Shown here: positions 1 to 11,200 of the stretch, piece by piece
Position numbering within the stretch: position 1 is the first letter of the stretch
How the letters are laid out: each line of letters opens with the position of its first letter
Assembly: GCA_000818945.1 (NCBI GenBank)
Contig: KN805379.1
Location: forward strand, 719,508-783,507
DNA length: 64,000 bases
Reading direction: 5' to 3'
Source of the DNA: Schizochytrium sp. CCTCC M209059
Taxonomy: Eukaryota; Sar; Bigyra; Thraustochytrida; Thraustochytriidae
Translations under genes and position numbers: made by a program
Notes under the pieces: model-generated
What the model was told of the DNA's origin: nothing
What the model saw: only the letters and a program-made list of their open reading frames with translations
Databases searched by the model: none

Positions 1-467
1 TGCTCGAGCTTGTTGAAGCCGCAAAAGCAGAGGCCATACTGCTCGCTGTTCAAGTCGATGGTGAAATGCTCGCAGGGCTCGGCGGGGCTTTCGATGGAGG
101 ATTTGGTGAGCTTTCTACTGATTCGCTTTGCGAAATTTCGCATAGACCGTCGAAAGGAGGACCTTTTGTCCTCGCTGCGATGCTCCTCCATGGCGAACCC
201 GCATTCACACTTGCCAAAGCCGTTCTTGGCAAAGGTGAAGTTGTGGCACGCCTGCGGCTTGGCAGCTTCCTCGGGCGGTGGTGGGGGCACCTCCTCCGCG
301 ACCTCGTCCTCTCCCTCGCTGCCCTCTCCGGCCTCGTCCTGCGTCGCCAGCCTCGCCAGGTGGTCCGCCAGCGAGAAACCGCACGTGCGGCACTGCCCAA
401 AGGCCGCTTCCGAGGCGTCAAAGCTCTCGCACGCGGTCTTGTACTTTGCTCTCCGCAGCGTCGCCAT
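1..467 (-). CDS. Repeat protein with C-x2-F / CxCG / H modules, C terminus cut by window edge
   Basis: The frame opens at an ATG at 467 and stays open to the left edge, giving about 155 residues with no stop. The visible protein has three copies of one module: Cys-x2-Phe, a short spacer, then Phe/Tyr-Gly-x-Cys-x(1-2)-Cys-Gly-Phe and, four residues later, His. The first copy reads FGQCRTCGFSLADH, the second FGKCECGFAMEEH and the third YGLCFCGF before the edge. Three Cys and one His per module suggest a small zinc-binding fold; this is inference. An acidic, proline-rich linker (EEVPPPPPEE) separates copies 1 and 2, and a basic Ser/Arg-rich stretch separates copies 2 and 3. I do not recognise a named family. 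The leader contains a pentamer repeat and an assembly gap. Third positions are G/C-rich, as in the neighbouring genes. Confidence 0.7.
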   Translation of the reverse strand, partial: MATLRRAKYKTACESFDASEAAFGQCRTCGFSLADHLARLATQDEAGEGSEGEDEVAEEVPPPPPEEAAKPQACHNFTFAKNGFGKCECGFAMEEHRSEDKRSSFRRSMRNFAKRISRKLTKSSIESPAEPCEHFTIDLNSEQYGLCFCGFNKLE

Positions 468-668
468 CCTCCTCCGCCCGCTTCCCCGTCCCCGCCCTTC
501 CCCTCGCCGCGCCGCCCGCGCGCTGGGCCGCTCTTCCGGCTTTGCCTTTCGCGCTTTCTTCGCTCGCTCGCGCGCTCTCTTGCTTGCGCTCGCCGCTGGC
601 TTCCGCCTCTCGCAGCGAGCTGGTCCGGTCGCTCCGCGAGCCCGTCCTCGCGCCCGCGCCGCGAGCGC

Positions 669-683
669 NNNNNNNNNNNNNNN
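669..683. other. Assembly gap (N run)
   Basis: Fifteen undetermined bases sit beside a pentamer repeat in very GC-rich sequence. The true length is unknown. Confidence 0.95.
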
Positions 684-696
684 TTCTGCTCGTCCG

Positions 697-733
697 GCTC
701 TGCTCTGCTCTGCTCTGCTCTGCTCTGCTCTGC
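697..733 (-). repeat. AGAGC pentamer array in leader of left-edge gene
   Basis: About seven perfect copies of GCTCT on the + strand, which is AGAGC on the coding strand of the downstream minus-strand gene. The array begins about 230 bp upstream of that ATG. The same unit in the same relative orientation precedes VPS52 and the alcohol dehydrogenase gene. Confidence 0.9.
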
Positions 734-1405
734 CCTGCTTGCTCTCTTTGATCCTCGCCGCCCGCGCGTGCACCGGGTTCCCCCGGCGCGCCGCAGAGAC
801 CCCGCGCACCCCCCGCCGGCGCACACCCGTGCGGGCGCGCAGGGCGCCGTGGGACCGGAGGAGGGGGGTTCGGGCCGAGTGTGGCGCGGCCCAGGCGAGG
901 ACTGGACTTTGCCCGAGCGCGCGCGCAAGGCAAGAGAAAGTGCGCGTGGCACGACACGGGGATTGGCGAGAGTCTAGCCGGACGGACGCAGTGCCCGCCC
1001 CTCCCTCCACGTCCTGACGCGGTAGAGAGAATAAGGACCTCATCCCCTAAAATGGGATCACCTCCTGGGATCGATGGGACGAAACGGATTGGAATGCGTG
1101 TTCTCTCCTGCATCATGATCATGGTGACCACGCCATAAAGTCCACCTTCTTTTTATCCCTTTTCGTGACGCAAAGAACTCGGAACCGATCCAGGGTCTGT
1201 CTTTTTGTCAATCACCAGCGCTTGCCGTATGCTGTTTGAGTCGGTCGTTTGTAGAGACATTTGTCTTTGATTTGACAGCCAAGCCAGCCAGCTAAGCCAG
1301 CCATGCACACACTAACCCAAGCTAGCTCCTCCTTTGTCAGAAACCGCGGAGATAAAAGAATGCGGACGATGGCTTGGCAGCGGTGAGCTCCTCCGTGGAC
1401 GAAGA

Positions 1406-2383
1406 TTATTCTGTTCCTGGCTGCTGCGGTTCCGCTTTCTTCAGAGAATTTCCTTTGGCGAGGCCTTCGAGATCCTCATCATAGGCACGAGCACCCAGAA
1501 CAGTGGCGAGACGAGCGGAATCCGCGACGGAAAAAAGGAACTGGATGCCATCGACCACGCACTGCTGCGAGACGCTTGTAGGTTGGCTGCAAGGCTCCTT
1601 GGATATGCCTTGGCGCCCCTGATGAACGGCACGAACATCAAGCCGGACAACCTGCTCGACGGCGCGCTTCAGTTCCACCACGGTACGGTAGAAGCGCGTC
1701 GCACCAGCCTGCACAAGCTCATCCATGTCTTGGTCAGCTTTGATTGTAAATTCGACGGTCCACGCCAGATTCTGCTCCGCCAAGACCCAACTCGCAAATC
1801 TAGGTGTCTCGAGAGGCACGTCTCCCGGGACGAAGGGCTTGAGGTCTAGCACGGGCGTCAAATGGCAGAGATCAATACCTCCTACAATGACATGGCGACG
1901 CGAAAGGTCGACGGACCGCACCGTGGCAAGCGTAAGTCCGATTGGATTGGGTCGATGCGGTGTGCGTGTACTCAGCGTGCCTGTGCTCTTGCCTTGCAAC
2001 AACGGCGGTCGAATTTTCGACGGTAGAATCACCTGCGCGTCCCCGCGCACCCAGGCCGCAACTTTTGATTTGTTGGTATTGCGCGAAAAGACAAAGACGA
2101 TCCACACATGGCTAAAGGCATCAAGCCCCTCGAGAGCCGCGTCGCCAACGTGCTTATGCAGCACAACGCGACCAAGCGTATCTGGTGCAAGATTACCCTG
2201 ACGTGGAACGCCTCTTTTATTAGCAAAAACCGACTCGCACACGCCAATTTCCCGAAACGAGATGACCTGCTCGTCGTGCTCGACGCCCGTGTTCTTTTGC
2301 TGCTCCGATTGCTTCTGCTGCTTTTGCTGCCCGAGGCCCTGGTCTCCTCCGGCTACAGCGCCGCCATCTTCTGCGTCCACCAT
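1406..2383 (-). CDS. TRMO: tRNA (adenine(37)-N6)-methyltransferase, TrmO/TsaA family
   Basis: This encodes about 325 residues. The TsaA beta-barrel domain covers roughly the first half after a short Gln-rich N-terminal tail. It shows ANKRGVPRQG, GLDAFSHVWIVFVF and the family signature LSTRTPHRPNPIGLT. Known TrmO proteins use S-adenosylmethionine to N6-methylate the t6A nucleoside at position 37 of tRNAs that read ACY codons. Eukaryotic versions, as here, carry an extra C-terminal region after the core. The frame stays open a further 30 bases upstream only with a GTG, so the ATG at 2383 is the likely start. It diverges from the exosome gene across about 300 bp. Family assignment is firm; the exact substrate tRNA is inferred from the family. 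Confidence 0.9.
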   Translation of the reverse strand: MVDAEDGGAVAGGDQGLGQQKQQKQSEQQKNTGVEHDEQVISFREIGVCESVFANKRGVPRQGNLAPDTLGRVVLHKHVGDAALEGLDAFSHVWIVFVFSRNTNKSKVAAWVRGDAQVILPSKIRPPLLQGKSTGTLSTRTPHRPNPIGLTLATVRSVDLSRRHVIVGGIDLCHLTPVLDLKPFVPGDVPLETPRFASWVLAEQNLAWTVEFTIKADQDMDELVQAGATRFYRTVVELKRAVEQVVRLDVRAVHQGRQGISKEPCSQPTSVSQQCVVDGIQFLFSVADSARLATVLGARAYDEDLEGLAKGNSLKKAEPQQPGTE

Positions 2384-2690
2384 CGCTGAGACGCTGCGCA
2401 AGCCCAGACCCACTCAGGCAAGACTCGCAGGCAGGAGTTCTTCCCTTTCTCCTACCACGCGAGCACGCGAGCACGCGAGCACGCGTGCCGGCTGGCTGGC
2501 TGGCCCGCGCTCGGGATCGTCTCGCGGTTCTGCTGGCCGGTGCTCAGCCGTGCGTGTGGTGCTCGCTCGCACAGCGGTAGCATCGCAAGCAAGCAGTGGC
2601 AAGCGAGTCAGGGCAGGCGGGTAAGGAAGGTCCTTCCTTGGCCACTGGGGCAGCAGAGAAGCAAGGCAGCCAACCACTGGCCTCGGCACG
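2384..2690. promoter_or_regulatory. Divergent intergenic region between TRMO and EXOSC6 genes
   Basis: About 307 bp shared by two divergent genes, so it presumably holds both promoters (inference). It contains three 8-bp CGAGCACG-like direct repeats near 2459-2485, followed by GGCT repeats. No TATA-like element is obvious. Confidence 0.5.
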
Positions 2691-3566
2691 ATGGCCACCC
2701 TGTACAGGCCTCGCGTCGTGCGTCGCGCGCGGGACGCGGCGCCCTCGCGCGGGGCGCGCATCGGCCCCACCGACGCGCGCTCCCACAAGGCCAGCGGCGG
2801 CCGGAGCGGTGGCATCGACACGGCGACGGAGGAAAACGAGGGGGCCAAGACCTTCGTCGAGGTCGACACCGGCGTCGTGGGCGGCGCGGCAGGCTCGGCT
2901 TATGTAAAGGTCAACGGCACACGCGTGCTTTGCAGCGTGCGAGGCCCTCGTGCGATCAAAAAGTCCTCAGACTTTGGAGACGAGGGCGCTCTCGATTGCA
3001 CAGTGCGCCTCGCTCCCTTTGCGCTCTATGGCGAGGCTGCTGGGCCAACCAGCTCCCGCAACGTAGAGACGCGGCGCATCAAGCGCGAGCAGATGCTTTC
3101 GGGCGCTCTTCTTCGTGCAATCAAGGGAAGCATCCGTCTCGATCGCTTTCCTAAATCTGTGCTAGAAATTGATGCTCTCGTGCTCTCCGACGACGGTGCC
3201 GCTCCGGCTGTTATCCCAAGTTGCGCTTCTCTCGCCATCGCAGACAGCGGCGTAGAAATTAGAGACCTTGTCGCCTGTGCTCAGGTAGGCGTCTCTGACG
3301 CCGCTGGCAAGGGCGTTCCTTCGTTTATTTCGAGCCCGACCCTCGCCCAGCAGGCTGCCTGTTCCAGCGTTATGACAATGGCGCTCTTGCCAGCATCAGA
3401 AACAATCTCCGATCTTACCATCAAGGGCACCGTGTCACACTCGCTGGCTGGCGAGACCTCCAAACGATGCTTTGAAGGTTGCATTACGCTGCATCGCCAA
3501 ATGCGTGAGCATCTTGTCGCCAAGGCTGAGCAGGCCTTTGCAGACTTGGAAAGTGAAGAACAATAA
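2691..3566 (+). CDS. EXOSC6: Exosome core subunit, RNase PH fold, MTR3/EXOSC6-like
   Basis: A 291-residue protein with an RNase PH domain from about residue 45 to 280. Characteristic segments are GSAYVKVNGTRVLCSVRGP, the polar GALDCTVRLAPFA, and the second-half pattern ALVLSDDGAAPAVIPSCASLAIADSGVEI. The wording after the glycine-rich turn fits MTR3 (EXOSC6) better than RRP41, though a divergent RRP41-like assignment is not excluded. In eukaryotes, MTR3 is one of six RNase PH-like subunits forming the catalytically inactive ring of the RNA exosome. That ring threads RNA to RRP44 or RRP6 in nucleus and cytoplasm. The N terminus has an Arg-rich tail of about 40 residues. The gene is intronless and its ATG at 2691 is the first in frame. 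Confidence 0.85.
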   Translation: MATLYRPRVVRRARDAAPSRGARIGPTDARSHKASGGRSGGIDTATEENEGAKTFVEVDTGVVGGAAGSAYVKVNGTRVLCSVRGPRAIKKSSDFGDEGALDCTVRLAPFALYGEAAGPTSSRNVETRRIKREQMLSGALLRAIKGSIRLDRFPKSVLEIDALVLSDDGAAPAVIPSCASLAIADSGVEIRDLVACAQVGVSDAAGKGVPSFISSPTLAQQAACSSVMTMALLPASETISDLTIKGTVSHSLAGETSKRCFEGCITLHRQMREHLVAKAEQAFADLESEEQ

Positions 3567-3792
3567 GTGAGAGAGTTCGATCATCTCAGCAAGCTTGCCC
3601 TGGTAGCCCTTAATCAAGGACTGACTACTCGTAATCTAATCAATCATCGCGTCTTTTGCTACTATCAAATTTGCTCGCTTGCTCGCGATTCGCGGCTCTT
3701 TTAACACTCTTGGATTTGAATCAAAAGGATTATTCTTCATCTACTCTCAACCGACCAGTTCGATTAACCTACTTATAATCATTGCGACCATA

Positions 3793-5184
3793 CTACAGTT
3801 TTCGCCGTACTTCCTCCATGCGCCACACGTGACATCTATCTCGACATCGTCGAATGACTTCTACGCACAAGGCTAATGATACGATGCCCAGAACAAAGAT
3901 AGCAGCCATCAAATGTACACGTTCCATGTCCCGATTGTCCTCAACTTTGGTGAACGCATCAAAGATGATCGCGTCCTCAAATGCAGCAGACTCCTCAGGC
4001 GTTGGCACATCTGCCGCTAGAGTCGGGAGAAAGCCGCTTTCACGCACACCAGTCAGCGGGCCTGCGTCGGCAACGACAAAAGACTCACGCTTTGTCTCTC
4101 GCATGTCCACTGCCTGGAGCACATTAGCGTCGTCATCATCATCATTGTCAATCTCGATGCCATCATCGCCATTGTCGACCTCGGGCAACCGAGGTTGGTC
4201 TGATTCGACGGAATTTGCACTACTCAAATCTTGCACGTAAAGATTCACGGCTTCTTTCAAAATCAGCTCAATCATGTCCGTCGTGCCTGCGATGGCACTT
4301 GCCGGAACGCGAAATAGATCATGAAAATTTACAGGTTGGGCCTTGCCAGGAACTTCCAGCATGAAGGCAGCTCGAACGCCCGCATAACGCTCCATCCAAT
4401 CGACAGCAATTCCTGTATTCTTAGCATCAATAACATTGCTTCGCTCACGATATCTCAGCACGCCTTGTGATGCTTGCGCTAGTTGCGTCGCCTCTGCGAC
4501 GCGTGCCTCAGTCGCGTTATAGACGGGGAAGACCACCTTGGCGCAGCAATGCACATCTAAGACAATCCGACGTGCAGGGTTCCCCGCCAAGACGAGATCG
4601 CGCAGCGCACGAGCCTCGAGTGCCTCAAAAGGGTACTCACCTTGGTACAGCTCCGAGAAAAAGGCCTCCGGGTTGCCAAATCCCCATGTCTCATTGGCAA
4701 CTCCGAAATTACGGTTCAGATCAATGCCAGCAAACTTCCCGCCTCGTGGCAATGGAGTTCGTGTTCGACGCCATGACCGCTGCGTTGTTCGAGTATACGC
4801 ATAACCGTCCGGGTTCAAATTTGCCAAAAAGGCAAGTCGCACCGGAGAGCTCGCCAAGACCTCAGCAAGACGCTCGAAATGACGGACCATGAGACACAAG
4901 ACCGAGGCTGATGAAATCCACTCGCGGGCGTGCATTCCTCCGATCATAAGGACTTCGAGAGGATCCTCGAGGCTGCTTTCTGTCCGCTGCATATATTCCA
5001 TTGTCACCGCGATTAAAGGTCTATCTTCCGAAGTCCGCGCTACTTCTTGGGCACGCACACTCACGCCATGCAACCCATTCAGGTCTGACGCGATTCGCCA
5101 TAATAGCTCCACCGTTGAGTCATACCGAAGATACACGTTGCATGCCCGCGCTTCGAGAGCGCTGGCGGTCCCAGCACCGGCCAT
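3793..5184 (-). CDS. M14-family zinc carboxypeptidase with C-terminal membrane anchor
   Basis: 463 residues. The M14 catalytic domain spans about residues 15-320. Zinc ligands are visible as His85 and Glu88 in GGMHAREW and His212 in LDVHC. The substrate-binding segments LNPDGY and DLNRNF are intact, and the general-base glutamate is Glu277 in FMLEVPG, so the enzyme should be active. Such enzymes remove C-terminal residues from peptides. An acidic linker follows, then one hydrophobic segment (about residues 425-445) and a short basic tail, which looks like a membrane anchor. No signal peptide or propeptide is visible at this ATG, which is odd for an M14 enzyme. The frame continues upstream of 5184 without an ATG. 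The upstream same-strand gene stops only 50 bp before, leaving little room for a separate promoter. Confidence 0.88.
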   Translation of the reverse strand: MAGAGTASALEARACNVYLRYDSTVELLWRIASDLNGLHGVSVRAQEVARTSEDRPLIAVTMEYMQRTESSLEDPLEVLMIGGMHAREWISSASVLCLMVRHFERLAEVLASSPVRLAFLANLNPDGYAYTRTTQRSWRRTRTPLPRGGKFAGIDLNRNFGVANETWGFGNPEAFFSELYQGEYPFEALEARALRDLVLAGNPARRIVLDVHCCAKVVFPVYNATEARVAEATQLAQASQGVLRYRERSNVIDAKNTGIAVDWMERYAGVRAAFMLEVPGKAQPVNFHDLFRVPASAIAGTTDMIELILKEAVNLYVQDLSSANSVESDQPRLPEVDNGDDGIEIDNDDDDDANVLQAVDMRETKRESFVVADAGPLTGVRESGFLPTLAADVPTPEESAAFEDAIIFDAFTKVEDNRDMERVHLMAAIFVLGIVSLALCVEVIRRCRDRCHVWRMEEVRRKL

Positions 5185-5234
5185 GGACGCCCTTTCTTTT
5201 TGGCAGCACGTGTAAGTTGAGTTGAGACTACGCA

Positions 5235-8200
5235 CTACGTGTCGAGTCTTCCGTCTTCCGCGTCAAGCAGCTGCCGCACACGGTCCAGTTCGGCCTGCAG
5301 CTGCTCCAAAGCGGACGCGTCCTCGCCGTCTTCGTCCTCGCCCACCCCCTCGCCGCGCAGCGCAATCTCCAAACTTAGCTGCTGCAGCTTCAGGTTAAGA
5401 CGTCGCTCCTGCTCCTTCTTGTCCTCCTGGAGGCCGCCGAGCACGCTCTGTGACCCCGGGCTTTGCGCCTCGAGGCCGCCCGCTGTCGCGCTGCCTCCGT
5501 TGCCCTTGCGGCCGGAAGTCGTCCACGGCCCGGGTGTTTGCCCGTAGCGTGACCGGTGAGCAAAGCTAGCGCCTCCTTCTTCCTCCTCCTCCTCCTCCTC
5601 CTTTTCCCTAGTACCATCATCGTCTCCATCATCCATAAAACTCGAGCCAAGAGTCCCAGATTCGGGTGACCTATTCATCGCCACCGCGTTCGTTCGCGGT
5701 GTGCCGAGGATGCCAAAGGCGCCTACACCGGCGACGCGACGTGGAGGCGTGCGTACCGAGATGTCTTCTCCTTCTTCTTCTTCGTTGTCGTTGAGTTCGT
5801 TGTTGCTGCCCTCGTCCTCCGCCTCAATGTCGAAGGACTGCGAGTCCCATGCGTCATCCGCTTCTTCTGAGCCGCTCTCGCGGTCCGCATCGCTGGCGTC
5901 GTCATCATTGTCATCCTCATTGTCAAAGTCGTCGTCATCATTGTCATCCTCATTGTCAAAGTCATCGTCGTCGTCGTCGTCGTTATCGCCATTGTCCTCG
6001 TAATTGGCGCGATCGTCGCCCACGCCGCTCGAGGCAAAAGAGGATTCATGCGCACCATGAGCGGTTGCTGTCGCTGCTGCGATCCCGGCATCGATCAAAG
6101 CGTCATCATCTTCCTTGAGCAATTGCTCGCGCGTCTCTAGCGACTGCTTGAGCATCTGCAGACAGTTTTGCAATTTTTCATGATACGATGATGGATCCTC
6201 ATCGCCATCCGAAGGCACAACGGACGCTTCGCTAAAAGAGTCTTCCGCAAGCAGTTCGTGGCGGCGCTCATGGTGATGCTGATGGTGAAAATTGTTGCTG
6301 CCTTCATTGGCAAACAAAAGCTCGCGTTGATGTTGTAGATGAACCAGTCGATTTGCCTGTTGAATCAGATCCTGAAAGCGCTCTTCTACAGAGGACTGTC
6401 GCTTCTGCGCCTTGAGAGCATCCTCGCGCAAAGCGTCTATCACCCCTGAAGGAAGTACGAGCTCTTCGTCGGCGAGCAAATCCTCGCGCTGCTTGAATAC
6501 GCGTGTTTGAACCTCTACCGCAGCCGACGCCACAGCACACATATCATCGCTCAGCGATTCAGTCAGATGCTCCGAGTTGATTGGAACAAGCAACAAGTTT
6601 AATCGCTTCAGGCGCTGCATGCTTGCCTCCGTGGCAAGCAAGAGCGCTCGAATCTGTGAGTCGAGCGTATCTAACTGCGTTACTTGCGACTGTCTTACGC
6701 GAGACAGCTCGGAGCGTTCCTCGCTTTCATCTTCCTCGTCCATTTCGTCTTCATCCTCCTCGCCCTCGACGCCATCCTTGCTGTTGCCTTCGTCATCCTT
6801 GTTATCATCTTCGACAAGATCGTCCAGCGAGAGCATCGGCTGCGCGTTGCTATCGCTCTGCATCTGAAAGCCCCCGGTGTCTGCTTCGAGTTCCAGGTTT
6901 TCTGCAAAAGCTCGTGAAGCAAGGGCCTCTTTTTCCATGATCGCTTTCGCGAGTCTCTCGCGTTCCGATCGCGCGCGCGCAACCAGTAGTGGTGTGCGCG
7001 ATTGTAGCTCTTGCAAAGGCGGGCCAGCGCCACGCGGGCATGATTGCAAAGTCTTCTTGTCTTCAGTGAACCGCGACGCATTACCTCCACCCTCTTTACC
7101 ATCCGAATCCGCCTTACGAGCAGACGCAGATAGAGATGCAGAGGCAGCCGCAGATGGAGATGCAGATGGAGATGTAGAGACAGATGGAGAGACGGATGCC
7201 AAGGCCTTTCTCTGTTGTTCCTCGTTCTGGGGACGAGACTGCACCTCATCAACAGCTCGTAGCGTACCACCTACGTTAGGTGATGCCGGTTCAAAACGAT
7301 CGCGTGCTTCCGCAGAGCCTTTAGCGTTTTCGTCGTCTGCATACAAGGAGGATCGTTCTTTAGGCGGCCTTGTGGTCTCCTCAGGGAGCTCCACCGCGTT
7401 GAGAGCTGCCCATTTGGACTCCAGAAGCGCATGCTCGCGAGCAATCTGTTCACGATGACGGGCAAGTTCCTCTTCAATTTCGCGTCGCTCGTCCTCGAGC
7501 TTGGCATGCTCTTGGGCTTGCTGCGCGGCGCGCTCCGCAAGTTCTGTCTCAAGGCGAGTCTTTTCCTCGACAAGCTCGCGAACCGCATCGCTAACCAAGG
7601 CGTCGACATCAGGTGAAACGTTGCCATCAGTATTTTCTGCTCCGAGTCCGCCGTCCATTGACCCACTCATAGTGCGCGTCGGTTCGTCCTGGATATGAGA
7701 AACGAGTACCTCGTCGCGCTGTAAAGCCGAGTACCGTTCCTTGCGTATGGCTTCCCATTCTCGACGGATACGCCTATCCAATTCTTTGCGTTCGACTTCG
7801 AGAGCTTCGCGCTCCCACTGCTGCCGAGCCTGAAGAGCTTCACGTTCGGCCGCAAGTTCTTCCAGCATGCGATGACGCTCTTTCTCCACCTTGGCGGCTT
7901 CAACCTCAGCCACCGCGGCCGCGCGTGCAGCGGCTGCAGCATCGGAAAGACCTTGGCCGGCGCCAGGAGCACCAGCCCCCCCAGGACCTTTACCCACAAC
8001 CGCACCACCAAGGCTACCCTCGTGGACCAACGTCTCCATCTTTTGTAGCACAAGGTCCTGATCCTTGCGCTGGACCTGTAAAATGCTTTCATGTAACCTC
8101 TCAAGCTCGGCACGCTGACGATCCGCCAACGCTCGCGTTTGGTCGAGGAGTCGACTTTCCATGGCTCGCTGCGCACGTTCAACATCCTCGAGATCGCGAC

Positions 8201-11200
8201 GCCAGCTCTTTTCTTGCTGCGAGCGAACTTCCTTGAGCTCTCCCATAAGCTCTTTGATCGTCCGGTCACTGCTTGCGGCCTGCGACGCCACTATTCCAGG
8301 CGGTGCGCTCTGCCGTAACTTTTCACGCGATCGCTGCTTTTGCTCTCGCACCGACACGCTCTGCAGGCGATCGTGCAGTTTTTGGCCATACGCCTCGAGT
8401 CGCTTTGCTAGCGCAGAGCTCGCGGACTGTTCCTGAGCACGCTCACGAGCATGCCGCTTACTGCGGTCCCGCAGCCGCTCAGCTTGGAACTCCACGGCTG
8501 CGGAGCGCTTGGCCAGCTTACGTTCACGCTGCCGTACCTCCATCATTTGCTTCTTTAACGCGCGAACCTTGGCCGCAAACGAACTACGCTCGCCCTCGAA
8601 CACACGGCGCGCGTCCTCGTGCGACCGCTCCTTGCGCTCAAGAACGCGAGCCCGCTCGTTGAGGGCTTGCGATGCTTCCGCCGCTTTCTTCTCTCGTTCT
8701 TCCATCTCCGCAACCCGCTGTTTAAGCGCTTCCGACGCGGCACGGAGCTCTTCGCGGACGCGAACGTCAAGTCTACGCGCGCGCGCAATGCGTGCGGCTG
8801 CGCGACGCTTTTCGGCCGCCGCAGCCTGTCGAACTGCATTTAATCGCGCATCAAGGGCAGCCCGATCTTGTCCCAGCTCTTCGCGCAAACTTCGTAGACG
8901 GAGCTCTCTGTTTGCCATTGCTCGCTCCCGCTCGTCACATTCGCCATGACGCGCGTCTAAGTCCTGCTCGCGGGCGTCTAAGTCTGCCGCCCGGGCGTCC
9001 AAGTCCATTTCTTTGCGATCCAGATTCGCTCGCTCGTCCAAGAGGGCGCCGTCTGCGTCTTGCCACAACGAGGTGTCGGCGCGGAGTTTGTCTTCGGCTT
9101 CCTTGACACTCTGAAGTCTTCCTGCAAGATCATTCTCGGCTCGTTCCAAGGCTGCTTCGCGGTCTTTGGCATGGGCAAGACGCTCTTCAAGTTCACTTCG
9201 GAGAGTCATAGTCTCACTTTCTAACCTCGCCGCCTCTTGCTCTGCGCGATCCAGCTTGGCTTTGCGCGAATCTACATCCTCGCGGTCTCGGATCACCTGA
9301 GCGGAGCGCTGCTCGAGGTTCGCCACAAGCTCCGCTTGTCGTTCGCGTAAAAGCTGTGCACGCTGGTGTTCTACAGTGGCTTGCTCCCGCTCTTGCTCGA
9401 GGTCCCGAAGCGTTTCTTCGGCTTCGTGCTTGAGCGCGAGCTGCTCTTGATGCCAAAGACCAATTTCCTCTTCAAATTGCTTTTGCCTTTGCAAAAGAGC
9501 TTCTTGATTTGTTGTCAGGTCACGCTCGCGCTTCTCAAGTTCGGCCTCGCGCTCGTGGAGCTCCTTCTCACGCGACTTCAGAGCCTCAGCCTCTGACTTG
9601 ACGGTTGCAAGATCTGACGCCAAGACCTCGCGTTCGTGGTCCAGGCGTCTTCTGTCGTCAGCTAGTGCAGACTTGGCTTGCTCAGCAGCCTCTCGCTGCG
9701 CTGTGCAGGCAAGATCATGCTCGCGTCGATCCATCTCAAGCTGGGCGCGCTCTGCTTCAATGCGGTCACTCTCGCGCTGCGCGACCTCCTGCGACTTTGT
9801 CACTGCTTTTTCGCGCGCCTCAAGAGTTTGCTTGAACGACTCGAGGTTGGCAGCTTCTTCGTCCACTTGTGAGCGAAGGGTTGCAATGGTGTTTTTCTCG
9901 GCCTCGAGATCCTTTTTAGCAGCGGCGAGGTGCGAGGCTTGTGCCTCGAGATCCTTTGCCCGCGCCTCGAGATCCCCAAAACGCGCGCGATCCGCGCGAA
10001 GTCGCTCTGCATCCTTGACGAGCCTGCGTTCTGCCTCGTGCGCAACGCGCTCCGCCAAAGTTGCCTTCCGCCGGGCCTCTATAGCATCTGCAAGCTCCTT
10101 GCGTGCGCTTTGAATGGCGTCCAGCATACGTTTGCGTTCGCCCTCGACACCCGCAACAGCAGCTTCCCGATCGCGTACTCTCGCAAGTCGATTCTCGATC
10201 TCCAAAGCCTGTGCTTCAAGACGTGCAGCTTCGCGCGCATTCTTCGCCTCATCAGCCGCGAGAGAATCGAGGCGTTGCGCATCGGCCTGCGCACGAGTCA
10301 AGAGCGTCTTGAGACGCGCAATCTCTTGCTCTGCCTCTTGGAGCGAGCCCCGCTCGCGCCTCCACTCTGCCTTTTCTTTCTCGAGATCTTTGGTAGCTTT
10401 TTGCAAGGAGGCGCGACTGGCATCGAGTTTAAACTGTTCTTCGCGAACCTCAACTTGAAGAGATCGCGCATCTCGTAATGCTCGTTCACGCGCTGCAATG
10501 CCTGCTTCGGCGCTTTCTGCAGCGCGCAAGCGCGCGTCGGCAGCAAGTCTTGCTTCCACGGCCTCACTGTGCTTTCTTTCGAGCTCGAGGCGTTCCTCGC
10601 GGCATGCTGCCTCCCAGTCTGCACGCATGCGCGCCACATCTGCCTTAGCGCGGGTAGAATCATATCGCTGGCGTTCTCTCTCAGCGATGACCTCGGCCAT
10701 GGATGCGTCGCACTCACGTTGTCTGGCTTTGGCGCTGTTGGCGGCCTTGCGGGCCTTGATGAGTTCTGCTTCGAGCTGCGTCCGAATTTGCTCTGCATCC
10801 CGCACGCGCCGTGCAGCTTCGTCCTCTTGAGCCCTGACGCGGTCCATACGCGCACTGAGCGCCTGCTGCGCGGTTTCCACCCGCGCTGCCTCTTCGCGAA
10901 GCTTGGCGAGCGCATTAGCAGCCTGTGCCGCCTCAAGCTTGTTTTGTTGCGAGGTGGCCTCGAGACGGCCAGCTTCGATCTGCAATCCATCAACGCGCGA
11001 TGCGAGGGCGCGCTCCTCATTTCGAAGCGCATCGGTGCGCGTCAAGAGCTCTTGATGCTGTTCGAGAAGCTCCATCTCAAAGGCCTCCCCGACCCTCGTC
11101 AGCAGCGTCCCAACCCGCGGCACCCCGCCGCGTCTGTCGGAGAATGTGCTCCCTATCGACACCGAGGACACCTCGGCATCGGACTCGGTCAGCACAGTGG

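Larger units (their letters stand above)
468..1405. other. Intergenic region with assembly gap
   Basis: This is the presumed promoter and leader of the left-edge gene, and the 3' flank of the TRMO gene. It is extremely GC-rich from 470 to 1000 and holds a 15-base N run and a GCTCT pentamer array. Long open frames on both strands here have no recognisable protein sequence and follow from the base composition. An imperfect AGCC-rich stretch lies at about 1275-1310. I see no gene. Confidence 0.6.

Noticed and set aside
10..1138. Several long frames on both strands over the left 1.1 kb
   Set aside because: They arise from extreme GC content and cross the N run and pentamer array; only the minus frame from 467 shows an organised repeat protein.
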